Below, in pieces: positions 7,378 to 14,263 of a DNA stretch of 37,753 nt (position 1 is the stretch's first letter; each line of letters opens with the position of its first letter). A program made the position numbers and the translations under genes. Below the pieces are notes generated by a model. The model searched no databases. It was not told where the DNA came from and saw nothing but the letters and a program-made list of their open reading frames with translations. This stretch comes from an uncultured Alphaproteobacteria bacterium (GTDB lineage Bacteria; Pseudomonadota; Alphaproteobacteria; Caulobacterales; Caulobacteraceae): positions 1-37,753 of the forward strand of contig CAIYSH010000158.1 in assembly GCA_903928755.1 (NCBI GenBank), in the 5' to 3' direction.

Positions 7378-8082
7378 TCAATCCACGCAGTCATCCAGGC
7401 CGTCCCGGCGGACAGTCCCGGCGGCGGCACTGATCCTGCCCGTCCTTTTGCGGACATAGGGGCCCGGGGCCGCCGCCCGCCACTTGAGGGGGCTCGGCAG
7501 GATCGCTGCCAGCCGTGCCGCCTGTTTCGGCGAAAGCCGGTCAGCACCGACACCGAAATTTTTCCGGGCTGCAGCATCGGCACCATAGATTCCCGGGCCC
7601 CATTCAACGCTGTTCAGATAGACTTCCATAATGCGCTTCTTGCCCCACAGCAGCTCGATGAGCACGGTGAAATAGGCCTCAAGGCCCTTGCGCACGTAGG
7701 ATCTGGCTGGCCACAGGAAAACATTCTTTGCGGTCTGCTGGCTGATCGTGGAGCCACCGCGAATGCGCCGGGATGTCTCGTTGTGCGCCATGGCCTTTTC
7801 CATGGCCGTAAAGTCGAAGCCATGATGCTGGCAGAACTTGGCATCTTCGGCGGCAATCACCGCCCGGGGCAGGCTGTTGGACATGTCATCGATGGGCCGC
7901 CAGCGCCGGGCAAAGCCCTGGCCTTCCACCGTTCTCTGGACCATCAGGAAGGTGACCGGGGGCGGCACAAAGCGATAGATCGAGACCGCAAGAACAGGTC
8001 CCACCAGGCCGATCAGGACCAGAAGGTTCAGCAGAGTTCGGAAGATTCTGGCCACCAGGCCGGGGGAATTGTGATTTGGCAT
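7378..8082 (-). CDS. mtgA: Monofunctional biosynthetic peptidoglycan transglycosylase MtgA
   Basis: A 234-residue inner-membrane glycosyltransferase (GT51) that polymerises lipid II into glycan strands without a transpeptidase domain. A single transmembrane segment spans about residues 14-34. The GT51 motifs are in order: AAEDAKFCQHHGFD with catalytic E79, RGGSTISQQTAKN (108-120), RKGLEAYFTVLIE (131-143) and KKRIMEVYLNSVEWGPGIYG (148-167). The C-terminus is short, as expected for MtgA. A second GT51 enzyme, the bifunctional PBP1A, is at 32920-34896. The gene stands alone between convergent and divergent neighbours. Confidence 0.95.
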   Translation of the reverse strand: MPNHNSPGLVARIFRTLLNLLVLIGLVGPVLAVSIYRFVPPPVTFLMVQRTVEGQGFARRWRPIDDMSNSLPRAVIAAEDAKFCQHHGFDFTAMEKAMAHNETSRRIRGGSTISQQTAKNVFLWPARSYVRKGLEAYFTVLIELLWGKKRIMEVYLNSVEWGPGIYGADAAARKNFGVGADRLSPKQAARLAAILPSPLKWRAAAPGPYVRKRTGRISAAAGTVRRDGLDDCVD

Positions 8083-8186
8083 ACTGCCGACTGTTGCAGA
8101 CGGGTCTTGCCTTGACCCCGGGAACCAGTGCTAACGGGCTGTCCAGCGGCGTCAAGCCGAGACGCCATCGACCCGGGGAGAATCCG

Positions 8187-8849
8187 ATGAAAGTCAGCGA
8201 AGCCGTATCACGTCGAATCTCGGTTCGCGCCTTCCGACCTGAAACACCACCGCAGGATCTGGTGGCCGGGATCCTTGAGGCCGCCGCCCGCGCACCATCG
8301 GGTGGTAACCTCCAACCCTGGAGGGTCTATGGTCTGGCAGGGTCTGCGCTGGCTGACCTGAAGGCCAGGGTTGCAGCCAATCCGATGGGTGAGGACCCGG
8401 AATACGAGGTCTACCCGGCCAATCTCTGGGACCCCTTCCGCACCCGGAGGTATCAGAACGGTGAAGAGCTCTATGCCTCCATAGACATTCCACGGGAGGA
8501 CAAGCCGGCCCGCCTCCGCCAGTTGGCGAAAAATGGCGAATTTTTCGGTGCCCCTGTCGGCCTGTTCTTCTGCCTGGACCGTAAACTCGGGGCCCCACAA
8601 TGGTCGGACCTGGGCATGTACATGCAGACGGTCATGCTGCTGGCCGTCGAGCAGGGCCTTGCCACCTGTGCCCAGGAATACTGGGCGCGGTATCCCAAGA
8701 CCCTGGCAGAGGTCCTGGGCCTGCCGGACGACCACATGGTGTTTTCAGGGATGGCCCTTGGCTATGCCGACGAAACCGCGCCGATCAATGGCTGGCGGTC
8801 CGCCCGGGATCCCTTCTCCGTCTGGGGCGCACTGAAGGGCTGGAGCTAG
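8187..8849 (+). CDS. Nitroreductase family FMN-dependent oxidoreductase
   Basis: A 220-residue flavoprotein of the nitroreductase superfamily. RRISVRAFRPE (residues 9-19) and ARAPSGGNLQPWRVY (35-48) form the classical FMN phosphate- and ring-binding elements. FFGAPVGLFFCLD, a GMYMQTVMLLAVEQGLATCA stretch and the C-terminal FSGMALGYADETAPINGWRS are also typical. Members reduce nitroaromatics, quinones or enones with NAD(P)H; the substrate cannot be read. The start is fixed by GGGGAG 6 nt before ATG 8187; the longer open frame from 8076 covers only the intergenic region next to mtgA. Confidence 0.92.
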   Translation: MKVSEAVSRRISVRAFRPETPPQDLVAGILEAAARAPSGGNLQPWRVYGLAGSALADLKARVAANPMGEDPEYEVYPANLWDPFRTRRYQNGEELYASIDIPREDKPARLRQLAKNGEFFGAPVGLFFCLDRKLGAPQWSDLGMYMQTVMLLAVEQGLATCAQEYWARYPKTLAEVLGLPDDHMVFSGMALGYADETAPINGWRSARDPFSVWGALKGWS

Positions 8850-8908
8850 GGCCCAATCCGGTGCACGGCCGTGATGAGTGGCTTCGGCATGACGATCTTT
8901 CCAACCCG

Positions 8909-8926
8909 TGAGACGGCTTCGTCTCA
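8909..8926. other. Perfect hairpin between convergent nitroreductase and WD40 genes
   Basis: TGAGACG-GCTT-CGTCTCA is a perfect 7-bp stem with a 4-nt loop, 59 nt after the nitroreductase stop and 9 nt before the minus-strand WD40 stop. It is followed by A-rich rather than T-rich sequence on the plus strand, so neither strand has a proper U-tract. It could still block 3' exonucleases. Confidence 0.35.
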
Positions 8927-8935
8927 GGAAAAAAC

Positions 8936-9904
8936 CTAGTCCAGGTCGACCACGCCGGCCTGGCCACCCTCGTCACCCCAGGCCAGTCGCTTGCCATCAG
9001 GGCTGATGGCCAGGGCGCTGATGGGCTCACCCTTGTCGGCCTTCACGGGCTGGATCTTCTGGTCCGTCAGATTGCACACCCAGACACGACCATCATCCAG
9101 GCCGGCAGCCACACGGTTGCTGTTGGGCGTGGACGCCACACGGATGACCATGGCGCTTTCGTCATAGCCGATTTCCGCGGCCTGTTTGCCCAGAGGCCCC
9201 GTGGCACCGGCAAAGGGCCAGATGACCACGCCATTGGCACCGGATGTGGCCAGCATGAGCCCCTTGGCCAGGAAGGACATGCTCTTCACCTTGCCCGGAT
9301 AGCCACCCATTTTCAGGTTCTTGTCATCGGCGACCCGCCAGCCGTGAAGCTGGTTTTCCTGCATGGCACTCATCAGGAATTTTCCGTCAGGGCTCCAGAC
9401 CAGCCCCACATGGCTGCCAGCCCATTTCAGCACCTGCGGCTGCTGTTCGGCGATCTTGGCATACCAGAGCCAGGCACCGCCATATGTGGCCACGGCAAGT
9501 CTGCGCCCCTTGGGATCAAAAGCGATATCCGCAACGGATTTTTCGTGCGTGAACAACCGCGAAAAACCCGGGTCGGCACTGTCCCTCACATGAAGGTCCC
9601 TGCCGGCCCCAAAGGCGATCAACCGCGACTCAGGGCTGGCCGCAACAGCATCGATCCAGCGCCCTGGAATCCGGGCAATTTCGACAACTGCCTCTTTTCT
9701 GGTCCAGGCCACCCGGCCGTCATCACCCCCGGTAATGAACCCTGTGCCTCCAGGATGAAGGGCTGCGGACAGGATCACACCACTATGAGAGGATTGGGTT
9801 TCGCCGGTTTCAAAGGCGATCGAGCCGTCACCAAGGGCAAAAGCGGCCGTTCCGGACCGATCGAACAGGGCGGCAGTCACATAAGCGTCGAAAGAATGGG
9901 TCAT
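8936..9904 (-). CDS. WD40 repeat protein, predicted beta-propeller
   Basis: A 322-residue protein with no signal peptide, made of WD40-like repeats of about 40 residues. Repeated strands read SGVILSAALHPGGTGFITGG, KSVADIAFDPKGRRLAVATY, HVGLVWSPDGKFLMSAMQEN, GKVKSMSFLAKGLMLATSGA and EPISALAISPDGKRLAWGDE. This fits a six- or seven-bladed propeller used for protein binding. Partners cannot be read. It sits in the neighbourhood of the CobW-type GTPase gene, from which only a plus-strand exbD separates it; from memory, WD40 and COG0523 genes are neighbours in other alphaproteobacteria, which hints at a metal-linked role. That link is inference. Confidence 0.88.
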   Translation of the reverse strand: MTHSFDAYVTAALFDRSGTAAFALGDGSIAFETGETQSSHSGVILSAALHPGGTGFITGGDDGRVAWTRKEAVVEIARIPGRWIDAVAASPESRLIAFGAGRDLHVRDSADPGFSRLFTHEKSVADIAFDPKGRRLAVATYGGAWLWYAKIAEQQPQVLKWAGSHVGLVWSPDGKFLMSAMQENQLHGWRVADDKNLKMGGYPGKVKSMSFLAKGLMLATSGANGVVIWPFAGATGPLGKQAAEIGYDESAMVIRVASTPNSNRVAAGLDDGRVWVCNLTDQKIQPVKADKGEPISALAISPDGKRLAWGDEGGQAGVVDLD

Positions 9905-10083
9905 GCTGTTTCATAGAGTGTGATGAGGCATAGGAAAACGCCCTGACTGCGAAATGGGCGACTCGCAACACTTGTTGAGAAAGGCTGACAGTAGGGGCTT
10001 TACAAGGCGCTTACGATTGGCGATGGGTGTCAGGACAGACGGACGGGCGTAGTTTCACGCGCCCTCAAAGGAAGGATTTTCTT

Positions 10084-10518
10084 ATGGGAGCGAAGCTGGG
10101 CGGTGGCGGCGGTGGCCGTTTCAACCTCGGCCAGAACAGCGACATCAACGTCACGCCTTTCGTGGACGTTATGCTTGTTCTGCTCATTATCTTCATGGTG
10201 GCCATTCCGGCTGCGACGGTTTCCATCAAGCTCGATCTGCCGCCGGCCATTCCGCCGCCGCCGAACGCGCCCAAGCCGCCGGAGCCTACGGTCATCAACA
10301 TCCAGGCCAGTGGTGGGGTGTTCATCGGTGAGGTACCGACCACGGTCGATACGCTTCCCGCTGATCTGGCCCGCAAGCTGAACAAGCCGGATCCAACCAA
10401 GGAGCGGGTCTATATCCGCGCTGACCGGACCGTGCGCTATGGCCAGTTCATGGAAGTCATGAACACACTGCAGGGCAATGGCTACTTCCAGGTCGCCCTG
10501 ATCAACGAAGACCTCTAG
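10084..10518 (+). CDS. ExbD/TolR family transport protein
   Basis: A 144-residue inner-membrane protein with a Gly-rich cytoplasmic start (GGGGGG, residues 6-11), the ExbD signature DINVTPFVDVMLVLLIIFMV with the proton-coupling D28 at the membrane edge, one transmembrane helix (about 29-46), a proline-rich linker (PPAIPPPPNAPKPPEP) and a periplasmic domain ending in QVALINEDL. ExbD works with ExbB and TonB to energise outer-membrane receptors. No exbB or tonB is adjacent and the gene has its own terminator, so it is a lone exbD. I chose ATG 10084 because AAGGAAGGA precedes it by 7 nt. Confidence 0.93.
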   Translation: MGAKLGGGGGGRFNLGQNSDINVTPFVDVMLVLLIIFMVAIPAATVSIKLDLPPAIPPPPNAPKPPEPTVINIQASGGVFIGEVPTTVDTLPADLARKLNKPDPTKERVYIRADRTVRYGQFMEVMNTLQGNGYFQVALINEDL

Positions 10519-10540
10519 AGGTCCCCACCAATCAGAAAAG

Positions 10541-10572
10541 AGCCCGCCCGGGGAAACCTGGGCGGGCTTTTT
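10541..10572 (+). terminator. Intrinsic terminator of the exbD gene
   Basis: An 11-bp stem (GCCCGCCCGGG / CCTGGGCGGGC, one G-U pair) closes on a GAAA tetraloop and is followed by TTTTT, beginning 23 nt after the exbD stop. It also separates exbD from the convergent cobW-type gene. Confidence 0.9.
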
Positions 10573-10600
10573 GTTGTCCTGTGATCCAGTGGTGACCGGC

Positions 10601-11668
10601 TCAGGCGACGCAGGCCTCAAACCCGGCCTTGAGCGCGGCCTCATCAAGATTGCGGCCAATGAAGACCATGCGGGATGACCGCGCCTCATCGGGCTTCCAG
10701 TTCCGCTGGAAATCGCCTTCGAGGATCATGTGAACCGCCTGGAAGACAAGGCGACGATCCTCGCCAGCAATATCCAGTATGCCCTTGGCCCGCAGGATGT
10801 CAGGCCCCTGAGCCTGAAGGATCCCGTTCAGCCAGGCCGTAACCCGGTTGGCATTGAGGGGACGGTCAAAAGCCAGGGATACCCCACGGATCCCGGCATC
10901 GGCCGCATGGTCGTGGTGCTGATGGCCATGATGATCATGGTCATGGTGATCATGGTCATGGTGATCATCGTGATCACAGCTGTCGTCGTGAACGTGTCCG
11001 GCCTCTCCATGGGCCGGGTTCAGGAATTCCGGCTGGAGCTCTGTAATACGGTCCAGGTCAAATCCACCCCGGCCCAGAATCATTTCCAGCGGGACGTTCG
11101 ATCTTTGCGCCCGGTGGATGGGCGCGAGGGGGTTGAGCCGCCGGATCCGGGCCTCGACATCCCGCAACTGGGCCTCACTTACCAGATCGGTCTTGTTGAG
11201 GACGATCTGGTCCGCAAACGCCACCTGCTCCACAGCCTCTTTGGAATCCGTCAGTCGAAGGGGAAGATACATGGCGTCCACAACCGTGGTGACACTGTCC
11301 AGCCGGGTTCTGGCGCGCACATCGTCATCGACGAAGAAGGTCTGTGCGACCGGACCGGGGTCAGCCAGGCCGGTGGTCTCGATGATGATGGCGTCAAATC
11401 CACCCTTACGTTTCATCAGGCCAGAGAGAACCCGGATCAGGTCGCCGCGCACCGTGCAGCAGACACAGCCATTGTTCATCTCGAAGACCTCTTCGTCGGC
11501 ACCGACGATCAGGTCGTTATCTATGCCGATCTCGCCGAACTCATTGACGATCACGGCGTATCGCTGGCCATGGTCCTCCGAGAGGATGCGGTTCAGCAGG
11601 GTGGTCTTTCCGGCGCCGAGATAACCGGTGAGGACGGTAACAGGGATCTTTTGGGTCATCCCAGACAT
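10601..11668 (-). CDS. CobW/COG0523 G3E GTPase, probable zinc metallochaperone
   Basis: A 355-residue P-loop GTPase. It has Walker A GYLGAGKT (residues 15-22), VNEFGEIGIDNDL, the metal-binding CxCC motif NGCVCCTVRGDL (C68, C70, C71), a Walker B-like IIIETTGLADP, and NKTD (158-161) for guanine recognition. A His/Asp-rich stretch at about 225-254 (DDHHDHDHHDHDHHGHQHHD) would bind Zn, Co or Ni. A CobW C-terminal domain follows. COG0523 proteins with such His loops often deliver zinc under zinc limitation. A Zur-like palindrome lies 62 bp upstream of the start, supporting zinc control. AGAGG precedes ATG 11668; Met4 is a weaker alternative start. Confidence 0.93.
   Translation of the reverse strand: MSGMTQKIPVTVLTGYLGAGKTTLLNRILSEDHGQRYAVIVNEFGEIGIDNDLIVGADEEVFEMNNGCVCCTVRGDLIRVLSGLMKRKGGFDAIIIETTGLADPGPVAQTFFVDDDVRARTRLDSVTTVVDAMYLPLRLTDSKEAVEQVAFADQIVLNKTDLVSEAQLRDVEARIRRLNPLAPIHRAQRSNVPLEMILGRGGFDLDRITELQPEFLNPAHGEAGHVHDDSCDHDDHHDHDHHDHDHHGHQHHDHAADAGIRGVSLAFDRPLNANRVTAWLNGILQAQGPDILRAKGILDIAGEDRRLVFQAVHMILEGDFQRNWKPDEARSSRMVFIGRNLDEAALKAGFEACVA
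10933..10977. repeat. 15-bp tandem repeat encoding the CobW His/Asp loop
   Basis: The unit GATCATGGTCATGGT is repeated perfectly twice (10933-10947 and 10948-10962) and followed by a degenerate third copy to 10977. Read on the minus strand it encodes the alternating His/Asp residues of the metal-binding loop. Its exact repetition suggests the loop length can change by slippage in 5-residue steps without shifting frame. Confidence 0.8.
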
Positions 11669-11714
11669 GTAATGCCTCTCGGCCCCGGAGGGAACAGGGT
11701 GCGAAGCCTGAGAC

Positions 11715-11740
11715 TTGACCCGGAGCCGGTGTTATACAAT
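11715..11740 (+). promoter_or_regulatory. Candidate promoter of the CDF exporter gene
   Basis: TTGACC at 11715-11720 is followed after 14 bp by TACAAT (11735-11740). This matches the shorter spacing (10-14 bp) described for Caulobacter housekeeping promoters rather than the 17 bp of E. coli. The -10 region lies inside the Zur-like palindrome, so a bound repressor would block it. The leader would be only about 20 nt. Confidence 0.4.
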
Positions 11741-11744
11741 AACA
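11730..11744. promoter_or_regulatory. Zur-like operator palindrome
   Basis: TGTTATACAATAACA has perfect 6-bp arms (TGTTAT/ATAACA) around ACA. It matches the known gammaproteobacterial Zur core TGTTATAnTATAACA at all specified bases but one. It lies between the divergent CobW-type gene (start 11668) and CDF gene (start 11766). A second dyad, ACAAT-aac-ATTGT, overlaps it at 11736-11748. Zur control fits the CobW-type GTPase well. The identity of the regulator is inferred from the motif alone. Confidence 0.6.
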
Positions 11745-11765
11745 TTGTTGTGACGCCATCCCGTG

Positions 11766-12704
11766 ATGGCCAGCGAGACCTTTGTGACCAGCGCCCCGGC
11801 CCCCACGCCAATTCTCGACAGGTTCAGACTTGATCGCGCCTACCTGGGTGCCGATCACAGACATAATGAGCGTCGGACCTGGATCGTTGTCGCCATCTGC
11901 ACAGTTACCCTGGCGGTCCAGATCGGGGGGGGGATTGCATTCCATTCCATGGCCTTGATCGCCAATGGTCTGCATCTGTCCGCCCATATTGTCGTCCTGG
12001 TCGCCGCGGCCGCTGCCTACGGTGTTTCGAGGGCTTATGCGCAGGACCCGAGATTTGCCTTCGGAACCGGAAAGGTCGGCTATCTCGTCGGCTTCACCAA
12101 TGGGATCATTCTGGGCATTACGGGCCTGTTGATCGGGTTTGAAAGCCTTCAGCGGGTCTGGAGCCCGCAGGCCGTCGCCTATGATGGGGCCCTGGAACTG
12201 GCCGCCTTTGCCCTGGCGGTAAACCTGGTCTGCGTCTGGCTGCTGAAACCCCGCACCGCCGCCGGACCGGACCCGGACGGTGACCTCAACCTCACTGCGG
12301 CACACCTGCACCTGCAAGCTGACGCCGTCGCTTCAGGACTGGCTATTCTGGGTCTGGCTGCCGGTCGGCTGTGGAATCTGGCCTGGGCCGATTCCCTGGC
12401 TGCTGTGGGGGGCGCAGTCCTTGTCTGTCAGTTCGCCTGGAGGCTCCTGCGTCGTACAGGGGCCGCCCTGCTGGATGTGACACCGTCCATGATATTGGCC
12501 GATGATATCCGCCAGTGCCTAGAGACAGATACAACCAGGGTCATCGACCTTCATCTCTGGCGCCTGGGTCCGGGTCATCACGGGGCGATCATCGTGCTGA
12601 CGGCCGAAGATCCGGAGTCTCCTGATGTCTATCGGAGCCGACTGGATGACCTTCCGGAACTCAGTCACATCACAATTGAGGTCCGCACGACCACCAAGTC
12701 TTGA
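11766..12704 (+). CDS. Cation diffusion facilitator, DmeF-like divalent metal exporter
   Basis: A 312-residue inner-membrane metal/proton antiporter with about six transmembrane helices from residue 38 on, followed by a short cytosolic domain. The transport site appears as HxxxH in TM2 (H70, H74 in ANGLHLSAH) and HxxxD in TM5 (H182, D186 in HLHLQAD). The loop FAFGTGKVGYLVGF is typical of the DmeF-like branch, which exports Co and Ni more than Zn. The N-terminus has a metal-type patch ADHRHNERRTW. GTG 11763 directly before the ATG is an alternative start; no Shine-Dalgarno is visible. It is divergent from the CobW-type gene and shares its Zur-like box. The metal specificity is inference. Confidence 0.9.
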   Translation: MASETFVTSAPAPTPILDRFRLDRAYLGADHRHNERRTWIVVAICTVTLAVQIGGGIAFHSMALIANGLHLSAHIVVLVAAAAAYGVSRAYAQDPRFAFGTGKVGYLVGFTNGIILGITGLLIGFESLQRVWSPQAVAYDGALELAAFALAVNLVCVWLLKPRTAAGPDPDGDLNLTAAHLHLQADAVASGLAILGLAAGRLWNLAWADSLAAVGGAVLVCQFAWRLLRRTGAALLDVTPSMILADDIRQCLETDTTRVIDLHLWRLGPGHHGAIIVLTAEDPESPDVYRSRLDDLPELSHITIEVRTTTKS

Positions 12705-12737
12705 CTGTCGCCCCCGGATCACGACTCAAGATGCGTC

Positions 12738-14150
12738 ATGAGTCCAAAGGCCCATCGTCCCGTGCAGGTCGTACGTCCCGGTCCCAAGGGGGTTTCAGGG
12801 CGCGTGTCCCGCGCCATGGCGACCCTGTTCTGGACCCTCGCTGACAGTATCTGGACCATGGTGGCAGGCATGCAGCATGCCTTTGCCGGGGCTCGTCTCT
12901 GGCTTGGCGGTCTGCTCCCGGGACTTGTCCGGAAGCTCAGGTCCCTGCCAGACGATACGGCGGATTTTGCCATCCGCCTGGGCCTGGGGATCTTCGCAAT
13001 CCGCTGGCCCCTGGTCACCCTGGCCAGCCTCGCTGGGGCCACAGCCATCGCCGGACAATGGCCATCGACCACGACATTTCCGGATCTCGGCCCGGCCCTG
13101 ACAATCCGGAAAACCTCAACCCATTCCTTTCCGCCGGCATCTGCAGCGGCACGTCATTACGAAATGCCCCGTCCGGGCCCGGCGGCCCTCCAGGCCGAAC
13201 TGGAGTCCCTGACCCGGGATTTTGGCGAAACGGTCGGGGTCTCCATTGTCGACACTTCGGCGAACTGGATCGTTGGCGTCAACGGCGACAGGCCCTTCCC
13301 GCAACAGAGCGTTTCTAAACTCTGGGTCGCCCTGACAACCCTCGAGGCCATCGACAGGGGGGTGTCGAGCCTGGAACAGACGGTCATCCTGACAGAGGCT
13401 GACCGCAGTGTCTTCAATCAGCCCATTTCCTACCAGATCAAGCCAGAGGGATTTCCCACCACGGTTGGCGACCTGCTGAAGCGGGCCCTGATCGGCAGCG
13501 ACAATGCCGCCAATGACAAGCTGATGGGTCTTGCCGGAGGTCCGGCAGCGGTAAGGTTGCTGCTCCGGGAAAAAGGTCTGGAGGGCATTTCCCTTGCGGA
13601 GGATGAACGGCACCTTCAGGCCCATATTGCAGGGCTCACCTGGAGCCCGGACCTAGCGCCCTACGGCGCATTCAATACGGCCCGGTCACGCCTGCCACAG
13701 GACGTCCGTCAGGCCGCCCTGGATGCCTATATTGACCATCCCTATGACGGTGCAAGGCCAAACGCCATCGCCCTGGCCCTGGCCCAGCTCAAGGCGGGCA
13801 AACTGCTTTCGGAGACCTCGACCAACTGGATGCTGGATGTCATGGCAAAGGCCACCACAGGCCCGAGCCGGTTGAAGGGTGGCCTGCCAGCCGGGTGGCA
13901 TATCGCGCACAAGACCGGAACAGGACAGGATTTCCGGGGCGCATCCGTTGGAATCAATGATGTCGGCCTGATCACGGCACCTGACGGCAGGACCTATGCT
14001 GTCGCTGTCCTCCTGCCAAAGACCAGAAGGCCTGTCTCTGAGCGCCTCGCCTTCATGCAGGCCGTCACCCGGGCCATTGTGGCCCAGTGGGAACCAATGC
14101 CCGATCCAGCCGGACAGAGTGGGTCAAATGAGCCCAGGTCTGCGGACTGA
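12738..14150 (+). CDS. Membrane-anchored serine hydrolase, class A beta-lactamase fold
   Basis: The 470-residue protein has a long N-terminal region with hydrophobic segments (about residues 55-65 and 80-107) and a C-terminal catalytic domain. The active-site motifs are in order: SVSK (S191, K194), SDN (254-256) and KTG (392-394 in HKTGTGQDF). The S-to-SDN distance of 63 is normal for class A enzymes, but the S-to-KTG distance of 201 is about 37 longer, and no clear ExxLN omega-loop motif is visible; E288 or E290 in LAEDERHL are candidates. It could be a beta-lactamase, or a transpeptidase-like or esterase relative. It starts 33 nt after the CDF gene. Confidence 0.83.
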   Translation: MSPKAHRPVQVVRPGPKGVSGRVSRAMATLFWTLADSIWTMVAGMQHAFAGARLWLGGLLPGLVRKLRSLPDDTADFAIRLGLGIFAIRWPLVTLASLAGATAIAGQWPSTTTFPDLGPALTIRKTSTHSFPPASAAARHYEMPRPGPAALQAELESLTRDFGETVGVSIVDTSANWIVGVNGDRPFPQQSVSKLWVALTTLEAIDRGVSSLEQTVILTEADRSVFNQPISYQIKPEGFPTTVGDLLKRALIGSDNAANDKLMGLAGGPAAVRLLLREKGLEGISLAEDERHLQAHIAGLTWSPDLAPYGAFNTARSRLPQDVRQAALDAYIDHPYDGARPNAIALALAQLKAGKLLSETSTNWMLDVMAKATTGPSRLKGGLPAGWHIAHKTGTGQDFRGASVGINDVGLITAPDGRTYAVAVLLPKTRRPVSERLAFMQAVTRAIVAQWEPMPDPAGQSGSNEPRSAD

Positions 14151-14166
14151 ATCAGAGCGGATCGCG

Positions 14167-14194
14167 TTGACTCGGCTGAGGTGGTCTGTATAAG
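14167..14194 (+). promoter_or_regulatory. Strong promoter of rplU-rpmA
   Basis: TTGACT (14167-14172) and TATAAG (14189-14194) are spaced by 16 bp, close to the sigma-70 consensus. They lie about 70 bp ahead of rplU, right after the serine hydrolase gene. The match is the best promoter visible in the window and fits a ribosomal protein operon. Confidence 0.75.
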
Positions 14195-14207
14195 ACCGCC
14201 CTTCTCG

Positions 14208-14228
14208 CTCGCGGGCCATCTCGCGGGC
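14208..14228 (+). repeat. 9-bp direct repeat in the rplU leader
   Basis: CTCGCGGGC occurs at 14208-14216 and again at 14220-14228, separated by CAT, in the untranslated leader of rplU. The two copies cannot pair with each other. They might be a repeated protein-binding site in the mRNA or DNA, or chance in GC-rich sequence. Confidence 0.5.
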
Positions 14229-14263
14229 GTAATCCTTTTTGCACTGTATCCAAGGCGCGAATT

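Noticed and set aside
8909..8926. Hairpin as an intrinsic terminator
   Set aside because: The stem is perfect but there is no U-tract on either strand in the right position; kept only as a hairpin.
10730..11833. 367-residue open frame opposite the CobW-type gene
   Set aside because: Antisense shadow; the low-complexity Met/Val/Ile stretch simply mirrors the His/Asp repeat.
14208..14228. Riboswitch or structured leader in front of rplU
   Set aside because: The repeat copies are direct, not inverted, and no stable paired structure is evident by eye.
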